A DNA stretch of 64,000 bases from Cornus controversa (Eukaryota > Streptophyta > Magnoliopsida > Cornales > Cornaceae). The stretch covers positions 27,838,730-27,902,729 of the forward strand of contig CM048854.1 of assembly GCA_026545225.1 (NCBI GenBank), in the 5' to 3' direction. The stretch's first letter is position 1; every line of letters begins with the position of its first letter. The position numbers and the translations under genes were made by a program. Of this stretch, positions 11,773-23,725 are shown one piece after another. The notes below the pieces were generated by a model. That model did not search any database. It saw only the letters and a list, made by a program, of their open reading frames with translations, and was not told the origin of the DNA.

Positions 11773-12496
11773 TACCTAACATTCAGTTTTGGTGTGCTAG
11801 GTACGTGTAGAAGCGCAAGTGTTTGCTCTTTTGATATGTTTGACTTTCATCTTATCTCACTAAACCAGATTAGTGGATTCAAAGATCGATTTGGTTATGC
11901 ATGAAGAAGATGTTAGGCTCTGTTAATCATAAACCGTGGAGTTCCACCAAGGAGGCTAAAGCCAGACAGCTCTGTACTATGGTCCCGTAGCCCAAGAGTG
12001 CTATTTTTTTCTCCTTCAATCAATATCCGGCCTTATTTAACCGGTTGTAATGTTTTGAATTAATTATATAAGAAGTTAGATTTTGTTCAAACTATTTATA
12101 GTTTTGATTTACATTTAAATTCAAAAAGTAAAGAACATAAATCAAAATGATAAAATTTAAGTTATAAATTAAGAAATGAATGAAACTAAACTATCTTAGG
12201 AGACCGTCAAGGCCGATTGGACACTTAGACGACTTAGGCATTTTGCCTGAGACGCTAGATAATAGAAGGCCTCTAAATTATTTTATTTCCTTAAGAAGAG
12301 TTATTAAAATTTTTATTTTCTTATATTGTTAGCCATCCTAAAAAAAAAATTCCTTGTAGTGATAGGCCTCTACCAATGATAGAAATTTAGTAATAGGCCC
12401 AAATAATTTAATTCATTCTAAAACTTCTAATTTATGTTCTTGTCTCAAAACCTTCCTCTTTTTTCTTTGTCACACCTCATTTCACATTTTTCATGA
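11773..12496. other. AT-rich intergenic DNA
   Basis: No gene, RNA or repeat is recognised. Confidence 0.4.
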
Positions 12497-12505
12497 ATTG
12501 TTGAA

Positions 12506-13722
12506 GGAAAAATTACATTTTGGTGATCAATTCTAAACAAAATTACTCTAAAGTGACCATAAAGTTTGAAAAAGAAGAATAGTTACCAAAATTGAAACTT
12601 AATTGTTGATGAATGACCATTTGAGGTTAATATGGTAAAAAAATATTTCATATTTATTAAACATTCTAAAAATAATTTTTATATAACGAAATTACCGTTC
12701 AACATAAAGATAACTTCTTGAATTCGTCCTCCTCTCTTTCTTCATTGTCCATCACTCTGTTTTTTTTCCTTTTCAATTTGCCAGTAAGGAGATGATAAGA
12801 AGTTACATAATAAATTTGAGACATATTAAGAGTTGCTTAAATTTGCTTACAAAATTTTTGAGAGAATAAAAAATGAGAATTCTTTTTTTTTTCTTGCAAA
12901 GAGATCTAAATTTTTATTAGATCAAAAACAAATATCATAAACATCATTTGTATTCAATTCATACTAACTCTGTGTAGAAATTGAGAAGCAATATAAACTG
13001 GGAGTGTATTGCCTCTCAATTTTTATGCTAACAAGGAGAAAAAGAAAAGTCATTCTACTTGAACTTGAGAAAAAAATATAAAAACTCAAACCAAATGCTC
13101 CTGCAATGCTATTTATATTGCTCCAATTTGAAAAATATTAAACTACCTCAACACCATTCAGGCCACGCGAGACGTGCAACAAATTGATATTTCGATTTGT
13201 TTTATCAAATAATTTATTTTTTAACATATGCTATCAATTATCCAAAACCAATAAAAAGAAATTTATTTTCAATAGTTAAAGAAGACCAACAAGAAAAAGA
13301 AACAAAATCACTACAACTTCTAGCATCACCTGCAAGTAAACAATAAAAACTAGGAATTATATAAGAATATAAATAATACAATATATGAAAATAAAAATAA
13401 ATAATTATTAGTTAAAAGTTATTTCTAACAATTAGTTAAAATAAATAATTATTAGTTGCTAATAATTATTCATTAGGGAACTTGAAAGAGCTGTTGTTTA
13501 CTAGGCAACTTAAAGAAAAATGTTTAATTGAGATTAATGTAAAGGGTAAATTTGTTCAATTATAAATAATTTATTTGAGGAAGGATATTTGTGTAATAAG
13601 TGATCAAATGGTCACTCATCAGCAATTAAGTTTTAATTTTGGTGACTATTAATCTTTTCTAGACTTTATGGTCACTTTAGAGTAATTTTGTTTAGGAATT
13701 GTCACCAAAATCTAATTTTTCC
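12506..13722. mobile_element. Mutator-type MITE, 1217 bp, perfect 9-bp TSD
   Basis: Bounded by perfect 9-bp duplications ATTGTTGAA at 12497-12505 and 13723-13731. The termini (GGAAAAATTACATTTTGGTG on the left, mirrored on the right by CACCAAAATCTAATTTTTCC) belong to inverted repeats of about 130 bp at roughly 85-90 percent by eye. The interior is AT-rich and non-coding. Long terminal repeats and a 9-bp duplication are the Mutator-like signature. Confidence 0.88.
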
Positions 13723-13731
13723 ATTGTTGAA

Positions 13732-14306
13732 TATATACTTAACGGATAATCGTACAAAATTAGGAATTATAAAACTTTTCATCTTCTCCTATTAACATTT
13801 ATTTTTTTCTCCTATTCCTCACGTTTTCTCTTCTCTCGTTACAACAATATTTTTGTTATAATTAATAATAAAATAATAAAAAATTTAGCTAAAAATTTAA
13901 TAAATGAATAACCAAGTCATCTAAAAGAATTACTAGAAGATAATGTAACAATGAAAGATAAATATATTAGTGACTTAGATTCATAATGATAATCAAATGT
14001 GTGATAAGAAAATTCTTTGCGAATAACATGAAAAAAGAATGAAAGAAAGTGAACTAAGTAAAAAAACAACAAAGATCTTATTCAAAAATCATATTTTATT
14101 CCCACAAATATCTATGCACTGTAAAAATATCGTTAAAAATTAAGAGATTTATTAATTAGTAGAATATGGTCCAATTAAATATAATAATTTTTATATAAAC
14201 ATTATTAACTAATATTTGATATTAAAATATTACATGTTAATTGATCACTCTTATTTTTTTCACCTAAGACCTCAAATTATGTTGAGTCGCCCCTAGAGAC
14301 TGAAGT
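13732..14306. other. AT-rich intergenic DNA
   Basis: Mostly A/T with no recognisable coding, RNA or repeat structure. Confidence 0.4.
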
Positions 14307-14314
14307 ATCACAAC

Positions 14315-14803
14315 TAGGGGTGCACACGGTCCGGTTCTGTCCGATTTTGGTATTTTTGGAACCAAATTGTATGGTCTAGTTTCACTAAAAATAGAACCGA
14401 ATCGAACCAAACCATTATAATCAATGGAACAGAACCAAACCGTACGAAAAGAACTGGTTTGATTCGGTTCAGTTCCACAGTTCACCTTTAATATATATTA
14501 TAAATTATATAATATATATTATATATATATATTATAATATAAGAGTGTAAGACTAGAATATTACTATACTATTTACACTTACAACTTATTTATGTTAATT
14601 TATAATATTATAAATTATATAATATATTCTATATATAAACGGTTCGATTCGGTCATCAGGGACATGAAATCGAAACTAAGCCATTAATTCACGGTCCTAA
14701 TATTTTGGAATCGTGCCAAAATTGGATCGTAAAAAACTAGACCGAATTGTCTGATCTGATTCGGTTTGATTTTCCGGTTTGGACCAATTTTTGTGCACCC
14801 CTG
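14315..14803. mobile_element. hAT-type MITE (GGTTCGG family)
   Basis: The left end TAGGGGTGCACACGGTCCGG and right end TTTTTGTGCACCCCTG are inverted repeats of the same family as the 12-kb hAT element at 38919-50914, with subterminal CGGTTC/GAACCG motifs and an AT-rich centre. The flanking 8-mers (ATCACAAC and AGCACTGT) match poorly, so the target duplication has decayed or the end is off by a few bases. A deletion derivative likely once mobilised by that hAT group. Confidence 0.75.
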
Positions 14804-15138
14804 AGCACTGTTTGAGTGCTAACCAAAACTCTCTTGTCAGCTTCACTGGAAATCCAACAAGCTAACAAAGAGATAGGCAAACAAATATTTTTCCTGAAGG
14901 TACGTGTAACTCTCTTAGGAATTCCAAGAGTTGGAAGTGCGTAACTATTCGATATTTTTTATTATCCAACTTCTTGTAAAAGCTTTAAATGTTATTTGAT
15001 GAAAAAATATATATAAAAAATGTGTTCACAAAATCAATAGTCTATAGAATTTATATAGTTCTAATATCTCAATATCTACATTTATATATGTATATATAAA
15101 CATAATACTCCCAATGGTAAGGAACAAATTAATACAAA

Positions 15139-15910
15139 GGGTTAATTACAATGACACCCCATAAGATATGTCATAATATCGTACAGATGTACTTTTTCAC
15201 TTTAGTTATCACTCAAACCCTAGACGTTTGCTCCATCTTACACTAACACCCCAAGTCGTCACTTCAAAAGTTTGACACCATGTAGAATGACTTGTAAACC
15301 CTTCTTTAATATATTGCGATCATGGTGACAATATAATACACATTTCTTTAATAAAATTTCATAAATAACGTATACTATATATTAATATAATATAATTTGT
15401 CTATTGTATTAAAATAAAATTAATAATAATCCTAAACTATATAAATACAATATTTTATATAATAGATTATTTTTTATATGAGAATAACGCATATTTTATA
15501 TTTACATATTTTTATAAATATATAATTTAATTAAATACTATTGAAAACATACACAATATATTATATATCATAGATAAATAAAATAAATTATATAATAATA
15601 AATAATTTTATCATTTTACCGTATGTAATTAATATATAGTATAATTTATATGATTATCTTACATAATGTATATTCCTTATCTCTATATTGGGAAGTATAG
15701 TTGTTTGATGAGGGGTAAATCTGTCCATTTCTATAACTGATATTTGGATTAAAATACACTAAAAACATAAGGGTATATAAGACCTTTTTCACATCTATTA
15801 ACGGAGTTAGGGACAAAAAGTTGTCTTGGATTCTGAGTGATAGCTAAAGTGAAAGAGTGCATCTGAGTGATATTATAGCAAACCTTAGGGGGTGTCAATG
15901 AAATTAACTC
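15139..15910. mobile_element. Mutator-type MITE, 772 bp
   Basis: The left end GGGTTAATTACAATGACACC and right end GGTGTCAATGAAATTAACTC are inverted repeats that stay similar for about 90 bp, sharing TTTCACTTTAG and ATCACTC blocks. The flanks TAATACAAA (15130-15138) and TAATATAAA (15911-15919) match at 8 of 9. No coding sequence. Confidence 0.85.
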
Positions 15911-16512
15911 TAATATAAAATATATGAAGAATTTGAAGAATCAATTCAAAATATGTGAAGAATACGAATAATCAATCACTCCTCGACCACACTCGATTGC
16001 GAGTTCAAAACACCGAAGGCCACAATTTCAAACTTGTAATCAAAGTTTGCAATCGTGGTGTAACATAATGAGGCCCGTATCAGCGTTACGTTACAGAATT
16101 AGTTATTCCAGTCATGAATTTTTTTTAACCTCGCATGGGAGGTAAAAAAATGTACATTTTTTTATAATATAATTCAATGCAAATGAATTTATAGTGAATT
16201 TTAGTGATTTTATTTGAATTTTTAAGATCATTTAACACAAGTGGTTACTTGTTCATGAATTAAAGAGCTAGTAACTTTTAATTTTTTAAAAAATTAGCAA
16301 TCATAATATTATTATCAAAATTAGAAAAGTAATATTTCTTAATTATATAAAATTATCTATTATTATATTATGTAATATAGAAAATATAAACAAGATCTCA
16401 CGCATTTTGTCATAAAGATTACAAGAATCAATGATGGATCTGTCACTTATCTGTAGAAGGAAACAAAAGTGACATTTTATAATATTTAACTAAGTTGAAG
16501 TTCAAAAAGAAA

Positions 16513-17534
16513 GACAAAAGTGCAAAAAACCACCATTAAATATTCTCAATGTGCAAAAACACTCCCTAAACTATTTTTTAGAGCAAATCAGTCCATCATC
16601 TTATAAAAGTGGACAACTTGATCCCTTAACAAAACTATAATGACATATATATATATATATCCTATACTTTGACCATTATGTCATTCTCTCCATAAATATA
16701 GTGTTTTGTAAATTTTTTATAAAAAAAATAGATAAAATTTTCAAATAATAAGTTTAGAAACTTAAAAAAAAATAAAAGACTATTAGAACTTTATTTAATT
16801 TTTTTAAAATAAAAGTTCTCTCATGTAAAGCGATGTGTCACGGGTTCAAGATTTGAGAGTAACCTCTCTAAAAAGGGGGTAAGACTTGTTGACATCCACC
16901 TCTCTCAGACTCCGCTCAAGCGAGAGTTTTGTGCACTGAATACGTCATTTTTTCTATTACTACAGGGCTTTCTAAAAAAAAAATTTTAAATATGTAGTTT
17001 GATAAAATTTTAAAATGAAATTATATTGGCCTTTGACATTTTTATGTGTCTAATTATTTTTTATTATTACAGTAATGATTCCTACTATAGTTAGCAAATC
17101 AAAGAAAAAAACTTTTTCAATAATAATTTTATCAAACTTTTTTTTTTTTTTTTTAAATTTTTATTTAGAAAACACTATTGACTATATTAGTAGAGACAAG
17201 AGTATATATGTTAGTTATATTATTATTTTAAATAAATCTTAAATAAAGTTTTATTAGCCTTTTATTTTTTTATATTTCTAAACTTATTATTTGAAAATTT
17301 TATCTAACTACTTTTTATTTTTTGAATTTTTAAAAACGCTATATTTATAGAGAAAAGGGTATAATGATCATAGTAAATGATATATATGTCATTATAATTT
17401 TGTCAGAAATCAATTTGTCCATTTTTGTAAGATGAGGGACGGATTTACTTCAAAAATATATATATATATATATAGTTTATGATGTTTTTTTTTAAACATG
17501 GAGGAAAGTTTATGAGCTTTTTTACACTTTTGCC
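16513..17534. mobile_element. Mutator-type MITE, 1022 bp, perfect 9-bp TSD
   Basis: Flanked by perfect AAAAAGAAA duplications (16504-16512 and 17535-17543; the A-rich sequence lowers their weight). The termini GACAAAAGTGCAAAAAACC and CACTTTTGCC are inverted, and similarity continues about 130 bp inward through CTATAATGACATATATATAT. The interior hosts a tRNA-derived SINE. Confidence 0.78.
16811..16962 (+). mobile_element. tRNA-derived SINE (Au-like)
   Basis: Contains a pol III B-box-like GGGTTCAAGAT at about 16842, followed by the ordered blocks of plant Au SINEs in decayed form: GGGGGTAAGACTTGTTGACA, then CTCAGACTCCGCTCAAGCGA and GAGAGTTTTGTGCACTGAAT, ending before a T-rich stretch. The A-box region is degraded. 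It lies wholly inside the MITE 16513-17534. Confidence 0.65.
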
Positions 17535-17543
17535 AAAAAGAAA

Positions 17544-19318
17544 AAAAAATTTCGACAAATACAATTGTATATCATGATTAAAGCAAATCGTCCTCTTTGA
17601 CCGATATGAAGCGGAAAGATAAAATGAAAAGATAAAAAAGTACAGAAAATGGATTCAAAAGTTCTCTAGACTGTTTACACCTCACGTCTCTCTCTCAAGT
17701 CTGAACGAAACAATTTGTCATGGTGTTGCGAAGATGCAAACCATAACAGATTGAGAGACATGATTTCTTTCCTTATATTCTATCTTTTTCTTCTTCTTCA
17801 ATGAGTACAACCTGGTTTACTAGGGTTTCTAGCTTTTCCATTTTCTAGTAATTGGATCGTTCAATCTGATTTGATGTGTGTGTCTCTCTCTATACACATA
17901 ATATTATATATCATATCAAAAAAAGGACGCAAGTGTTTGCATTGGTTAATGATTTTTTAGTCTTTTGCAACTACAAATCTCTTATATATCAATATATAAT
18001 ACATAGATATAATGGTAAAATTGTACGCTACAGTTAATCAATTGAATGACTGTCACTAACAAGAAAGTGGGTAAAATTATGAAACTTAGGACAGAGGTAA
18101 GCAAGCGACTGATTGCACCGGTGCAAGTTAAGCAAGCAACAAGGGGATGGCACATGCACTCATTAACTGAAGCGCACACACTGTTTGAGATGTGATTGCA
18201 TACAAAACAGTCAAACTGGCAAAAGAGGGGGAAAAAATGGATTCGATGGAGTGACTCATACCACTACTACAATGGATTAGACAGATAAAACCATCACCTG
18301 TAGAACTATTCTGATCATCAAGAGATCGAAGACCATAAAAGACACACAATTTTATATATATATATATATATATATAGTTTGTGGAAAATAAGAGAAATTA
18401 AGTTTGTTTCTAGGGGTGTTTAGGTAAACACCTGGGCTGAACAAACATTGAAGAATGATGTTCTTTTAGAAGAAATAATCAAATTTTTAGGAGTTATTAT
18501 TTTGTCAATTAGTGGTAAAAACTTAAATTAACAAGCATGAAATAAAGTCAAAGATTTTTCTTTTATTTTTTTAGAAGTGAAATCTAATATATATATATAT
18601 ATATAGACACACACACACAAGTATATTGCACGTGCATACGACACTATATAAAAATTAATTGTTGGACTAAATTGGAGTGTGAGAGTAGGTGGATGTTTAT
18701 GTGAATTTAAGTATGAATGTAGTGAGTGAATCATGACTGTTATATCGACGATAGAGAGTTATTTTAGATCATAAATAGATATAGATATTTTGAATCATAA
18801 TATTAATTTTTTAAGCATTTTTGACCGTTATATTGTAATTTTTTTTAAGAGAGATTCAAACACAACACTTAAATGTAATATAAATGTTAAGGTATACCGG
18901 AGGCCCGAAAGCATTACTGAAGAAAAAGCATAGCCAAAACGAAATGGCCCAGAAGAGAGAAACAAGCATGAAAGGGAAAGTCCCTTTTACAAGCAAAGCC
19001 ATATTAGACCCACTTCTTTAATTAAGCCAAGGTCGTCTTCGATTCTTTTTCATACTTTAAGAATATGATACCCTTTACACATTTAACGTATGAAATTTTT
19101 TTATTTTTCTTAATTATAGAAAATATCAATTCATCATTAATTGGATATGTAAAAAAGTATGATACCCAGGGATATTCAATACTTTCTTCTTTAATAAATA
19201 TATAAATTGATAATAAATTTTTTTTAGTTGGACTATTAGTTCATAATCTCTTTCATTTTCTTTTTATGTGCATTTGTATATTATTGAATGCATATATATG
19301 TTGCTTCAAATTTATGTA
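17544..19318. other. Intergenic DNA before duplicated segment A
   Basis: Low-complexity AT-rich sequence with TA tracts at about 18355-18375 and 18588-18605. Short minus-strand frames at 17982-18349 are unsupported by splice sites or known motifs. I see no gene. Confidence 0.4.
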
Positions 19319-19925
19319 CAACTGTAGTTATAGATGGTCAAATCTTTCTATTATACTCATGCTATGTGAATAAATGATAAATTAATTTAGGGGTTGGAAA
19401 AAGAATATTGAAAATAGAGAACTGGGTTACAAGAGCCAAGAGGTGAGAGTTCAAAAACTGTCTGTGCGTTAAAGAGTTCTTGAGAGAGAGAGATAGAGAG
19501 TATTTGACTTGGGTTCCTATATCATGTTAGAGTGTTGAGGTTATTTTTGTAATTTCTTATATAGGGTATTTTGGTCATCAAATGAGTGTTTGTGTTTTGG
19601 GTGGATGGGGGTATTTTGGTAAATTATGTGATGGAGATGATCCATGGATATATAAAAAGTGCATAGGCCCAACATCACACTTAACCATTAGTCTTCCAAA
19701 AAGAACCTTTCAATTAAAAAAAAAAACACAAGAGAAATAGTGAAAGAAATCAATGTGTACATATATAGAGAGGGGGTAATTTAACTTCCCTTTTTGCGTT
19801 ATCCACACAAATTCCATCAAACCAATTAAAAATAAATAAATAAATAAAACACTAGAAAAATAATGAAACAAATGAATGTGTGTAGAAATAGAGAGTAATT
19901 GAACTCCCCTTTCTGCATTCTCCAA

Positions 19926-20435
19926 CTAGAAAACGACACTTCTTATGGTAACAGCATGGCTTCTGCTTCTTGGGTATAAGTATAACAAATCAGCCTTCTT
20001 CACACCAATACTATAATCTTCATCACCAAAATCACAAGGCCTGTCCTCATCAATCCTACCCATCCCAACACTGCAGCTCCTCGGCACCACCGTCGACATG
20101 GACATCGACGACGGCCTCATCTGTCTGTGCTGCATATACATATTATTCATATCAACCTTATTCCCTCTATTACTCCTTGTAGATGTAGTTCTGATGAGCT
20201 GCTCTCTAAGATCATGATCGCCATCGTCGTTCGACCTCGACGAATTGACACTGAAGCTCTTGGGCAAGGAGGAAACTTGCGCGGCTGGACCGCCCACCAT
20301 GTTGCCATAGCTCACCTTTTCGGCACAATCTGTCATGCTTCGGACGTAGAAATCCCTTGCTTTGCTCAAAACCCTAATGGGTATTGTAATGAAGCGCATG
20401 AACCTGTTTTGGTTGTTTGCTTTGCTTCTTCTCAT
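19926..20435 (-). CDS. Small serine-rich plant protein, copy A
   Basis: An intronless frame of 169 residues. The start is the ATG at 20435 (MRRSKANNQNRFMRFITIPI); the frame extends upstream only through non-ATG codons. The N-terminal third is basic and conserved-looking (RVLSKARDFYVRSMTDCAEK), the middle is Ser/Asn/Asp-rich with SLPKSFSVNSSRS, and the end is RSHAVTIRSVVF. There is no membrane segment or enzyme motif. This resembles plant-specific uncharacterised serine-rich proteins; I know no function. It differs from copy B by three substitutions and one two-residue (Ser-Thr) indel, so both appear constrained. The TATA-box position reads TGTAAAA here. Confidence 0.8.
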   Translation of the reverse strand: MRRSKANNQNRFMRFITIPIRVLSKARDFYVRSMTDCAEKVSYGNMVGGPAAQVSSLPKSFSVNSSRSNDDGDHDLREQLIRTTSTRSNRGNKVDMNNMYMQHRQMRPSSMSMSTVVPRSCSVGMGRIDEDRPCDFGDEDYSIGVKKADLLYLYPRSRSHAVTIRSVVF

Positions 20436-20626
20436 TTTTTCCACTTGTATTAATTTGCTGTCTATATATAACAGTGTTGCAATCACAGTACGTACTTCCA
20501 AAGGCCTAGAACTGTTTTAGATCAATGGGTTAGTGAGAGAAAATAATCTTCAGACAGTTTTAGAGAGAGAAAGAGAGGAGAGAGAGTTTTGGTTTGGAAT
20601 GGAGATATATGTTGTGAGGGGGGTGG

Positions 20627-20633
20627 TTTTTAC
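20627..20633 (-). promoter_or_regulatory. Altered TATA box of serine-rich gene copy A
   Basis: On the minus strand the heptamer reads TGTAAAA in the context CTCTGTAAAAACC, where copy B has TATAAAA. It lies about 190 bases upstream of the ATG and is followed by a CT-rich leader (20550-20590), as in copy B. A G at the second position of a TATA box usually weakens TBP binding, so copy A may be expressed less. Expression has not been tested. Confidence 0.55.
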
Positions 20634-21082
20634 AGAGTTGACAAAGAAGCAAAATATTTTGGTTTGATGATTGAGTAGAGGTTTGAACGAAAGGTACGTG
20701 TGGACTCTTTCAAAGCACAACATAAAAGAAAAGCCATGAGATAAGACCAAGTTGTGCGGTAGAGTGTAGCAGTGTGCAACGTTTGACTTTTTTTTTGTTT
20801 TGTTAATTGCTATAAATGAACGGTAGTTGTTAATAATTAATATGTTTGGTTGGTCAAACTACTCATGCGACTTGAATTTGAAGGTAGTTGTTAATAATTT
20901 ATATGTTTGGTTGGTCAAACTACGTATGCGACTTGTTTTATTAAAATATATAGATATATATAAAAATAGACTCACCCTAGAGATCAAGTGATTGTTGAAA
21001 AAATATTACTAAGCTAATGATGGAATAGCTAATTGAATAACTAATAGAGTAAAAATTGTAAAGAAAAAAATGATTAGAAATA

Positions 21083-21254
21083 GGGTAATGCTACTCAGGT
21101 AGAATTGTTAGGCAGAATTTATAGACAGAAATTTTTGCATCCATTGGATATATGTGGTGAGTGTATGTGGTGGGACCTATCACATGCATCCAATGGATGT
21201 AAAAGTTTCTGCCTATGAATTCTGCCTAACAATTCTACCTGAGTAGCATTACCC
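21083..21254. mobile_element. 172-bp near-palindromic MITE
   Basis: Starts GGGTAATGCTACTCAGGTAG and ends with the mirror CTACCTGAGTAGCATTACCC; the arms pair almost along their whole length with a short central loop. The flanks TTAGAAATA (21074-21082) and TTAAAAATA (21255-21263) are a 9-bp duplication with one change. Copy B retains the empty site (TTCGAAATAATT near 52772), so it inserted after the duplication. The transcript would fold into a long hairpin. Confidence 0.92.
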
Positions 21255-21904
21255 TTAAAAATAATTAAAATAAATACAGTAAATCGGGTAAGTTGTAGTT
21301 AACCCCTTGAACTGTACATTTATTGCACAAAACATTTTATGTTGCAAAAAGTTCTCTAAACTATGACAAAACCTTTAACTTAAGATAGTAGAACAGTGGT
21401 CAAATTATGCAAACTTAAAATGTACTTAAATAAATTTCAAATTCCATGAAATTCATTTTCTTTGAAATTTTAAGAACTATATTTTGAATTTTGAATAAAC
21501 AAGAATTCTCATTTCAAATTCAGCTACTTCAAGCACAACTTTAGTTAGTTTGACTTAGTCTCAAAGAGCCGACGCTTTCTCCTAAGTCCAATCCAAAATT
21601 AAAGCTAGCTCACTCAAGTTGCACCATTATTCAGAATTTCTATACTATTCCTAGTACTACTTTGATATTTATTTGGATGATCCGTGTTTTCGTACATTGG
21701 GCCACATATAAATACAGTCGCAATTGTGCAAGGTCAGTTATTGTATCATACGAGTCTCATTTTTTATACTTTGATTCGTATTTTTTATAGAAAAATCTTT
21801 GATCAAGAAAATTTCCTTAATTTGGACCGAAAAATCACGATCATTATCTGATTGCAATCTTTTTCCACTCGTGAGGATCCACCCAAGCGGCTTATACTAC
21901 CGTC

Positions 21905-22446
21905 CTAGAAAGTACGGACACTTCATCGAGGGTGCCGTATCCGTGTCGGACACTCGGACACTCCGCGGACACGTGTCGGACACTTCGTACCCGTGTCTTG
22001 ATATATTTTTTTTTAGGACACTTCTCGGACACTCCTTGGACACTTCTCGGACACTTCTTGGACACTCCTCAAAGACGTATCAGACACTTCATAGCAGTGA
22101 TATATATTATAATATTTCGAATGAAAATTATATGATACTAAGTTATGATTAAAATCTAAGCTAAATATATATAAAAGGCTAAATAAGTCTGGTTCTTTAA
22201 TTTATTTTAATCTATTTGTCTATTTTTGTTTATAATTTTGTTTGGTTTTTAATTGTTGATGATGAATTGAAGTATCTATGTAATGTAGTATTTTTTTATT
22301 GAATAATTAATAGATATTAATATATTATATTATTATTTTATAGCCGTATCCTCACCGTGTCCGTGTCCTATTTTTTTAAAATTTCCCGTATTGCCGTGTC
22401 CGTGTCGTGTCGTACCCGTGTCCCGTGTCCGTGTCCATGCTTCGTA
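21905..22446. mobile_element. 540-bp element, GGACAC family, member 1
   Basis: Bounded by ACTACCGTC (21896-21904) and GCTACCGTC (22447-22455). The left end carries repeated GGACAC hexamers (GTGTCGGACACTCGGACAC), the right end CCGTGTCCGTGTCCATGC, and the middle is AT-rich and non-coding. Its length of 542 bp equals that of member 2 at 23174-23713. It lies about 300 bp upstream of the LCAT1-like pseudogene in a stretch without counterpart in copy B. Confidence 0.75.
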
Positions 22447-23173
22447 GCTACCGTCATATAAACTATCCCAAATAATTGGTTAAAAAAAAAAAAACTATCC
22501 CAAATAATGTGTTTGGGACTTTGGAGTCGTACATGTATCTTCGTATAACGGGCTGGGCCTAAAGCCCAACAGTTGAACAATAGCCCAAGTCCAAAATCTC
22601 CTATTCCTTACCAATATTCCCACGCAAACGTAAGAGACTCTCTCAACCACACATTTTGCTAAAGATGTCCAATTGGGATTTGGCCAAAGTTGCCAAACCT
22701 CTCACTCTCACTCTCACTCTCTCTCTAGAAATTAAGTATGGACAATGGGGGGTTTTGGAATGAAGGGAGTGAGCTTCTTTCAAGTGGTGGTGGTGGTTGT
22801 GGTTATGGCCTCAATAACGGCTGTGATGTTGGACGCGTGTCAGGCGAGCATCAACCTCCACCCTCTGATCTTGGTTCCCGGAAGTGGCGGGAACCAACTA
22901 GAGGCTCGCCTAACTGATACAAGCCACCGAGCGGGGTGTGCAACCGGTGGTATCCGGTTCGGAAGGACAAGAACGGTTGGTTCAGTTTGTGGTTTGACCC
23001 GACCGTCCTCTTAGGACCCTTCACGGAGTGTTTTGCTCAACGTATGATGCTGTACTACGACCCAAATGTGGATGATTACCGACATGCCCCTGGGGTTCAT
23101 ACTAGAGTCCCTTACTTTGGTTCCATCCAAGCCCTCTCCGCCTTGATCCTCATCTCAAGTGAGCAGCTCTTTA

Positions 23174-23713
23174 CCAAGGATGCAGATACGGCGATACGAA
23201 AAATCTCAAAAAAATAAAATACGAGCACGACAAGAATACGTCAAATAAATAAAAATATAATATTATATATAAAATATTAAATTTTATTATTCAACCATAG
23301 AATTAATATAATTAAAGTAATTATACAAAATATAAGAAATTAAAATCTAGAAATCTATCGTCTTTTCTAATATTCTTTACAATAACTCACTTACTCGAGT
23401 GTTTTAAAAATATTTTTGTTTTATTATAAACTAATCCTTATTTTCTAACCTATAAAATTTTTAATATTACAATTTCAACCCCATTTTATAGAACAAAAAA
23501 TTACAAAATTGTCCCGAAAAGTATCATAAACGTATTCCAGACGTATTCTAAACGTATCCTGGCATATCACTGCGTATCCCAGCCGTATTCTCTACATATC
23601 CTAGCCGTATCCGATATTCAAAAAATAATTTAAAAAAATTGAATACTTCTTAGCCGTATCGGATACATGTTCGATATGGCCACGACGCCTCTTTTGAAGT
23701 ATTCGTGCTTCAT
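23174..23713. mobile_element. 540-bp element, GGACAC family, member 2
   Basis: Flanked by perfect 9-bp duplications AGCTCTTTA (23165-23173 and 23714-23722); copy B shows the single empty site AGCTCTTTACTC near 53630. It has no coding capacity. Its interior (ATACGGCGATACG, then an AT-rich centre with TATTCAACCATA and AATTATACAAAATATAAG) aligns with member 3 at 63651. The 9-bp duplication suggests mobilisation by a Mutator-like transposase. It inserted 6 bp into the intron after exon 1 of the LCAT1-like pseudogene. Confidence 0.88.
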
Positions 23714-23725
23714 AGCTCTTTATTG

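Noticed and set aside
17982-18349. Two overlapping minus-strand frames of 65 and 73 residues
   Set aside because: No ATG context, splice sites or known motif; not enough to call a gene.
20127-20453. Plus-strand frames opposite the serine-rich gene, repeated in copy B
   Set aside because: Shadow frames of the minus-strand coding sequence with no promoter or codon signal.
20436-20501. N-terminal extension of the serine-rich protein (22 residues), also at 51788-51853
   Set aside because: The upstream codon is TTG, not ATG; the first ATG is at 20435 (51787 in copy B).
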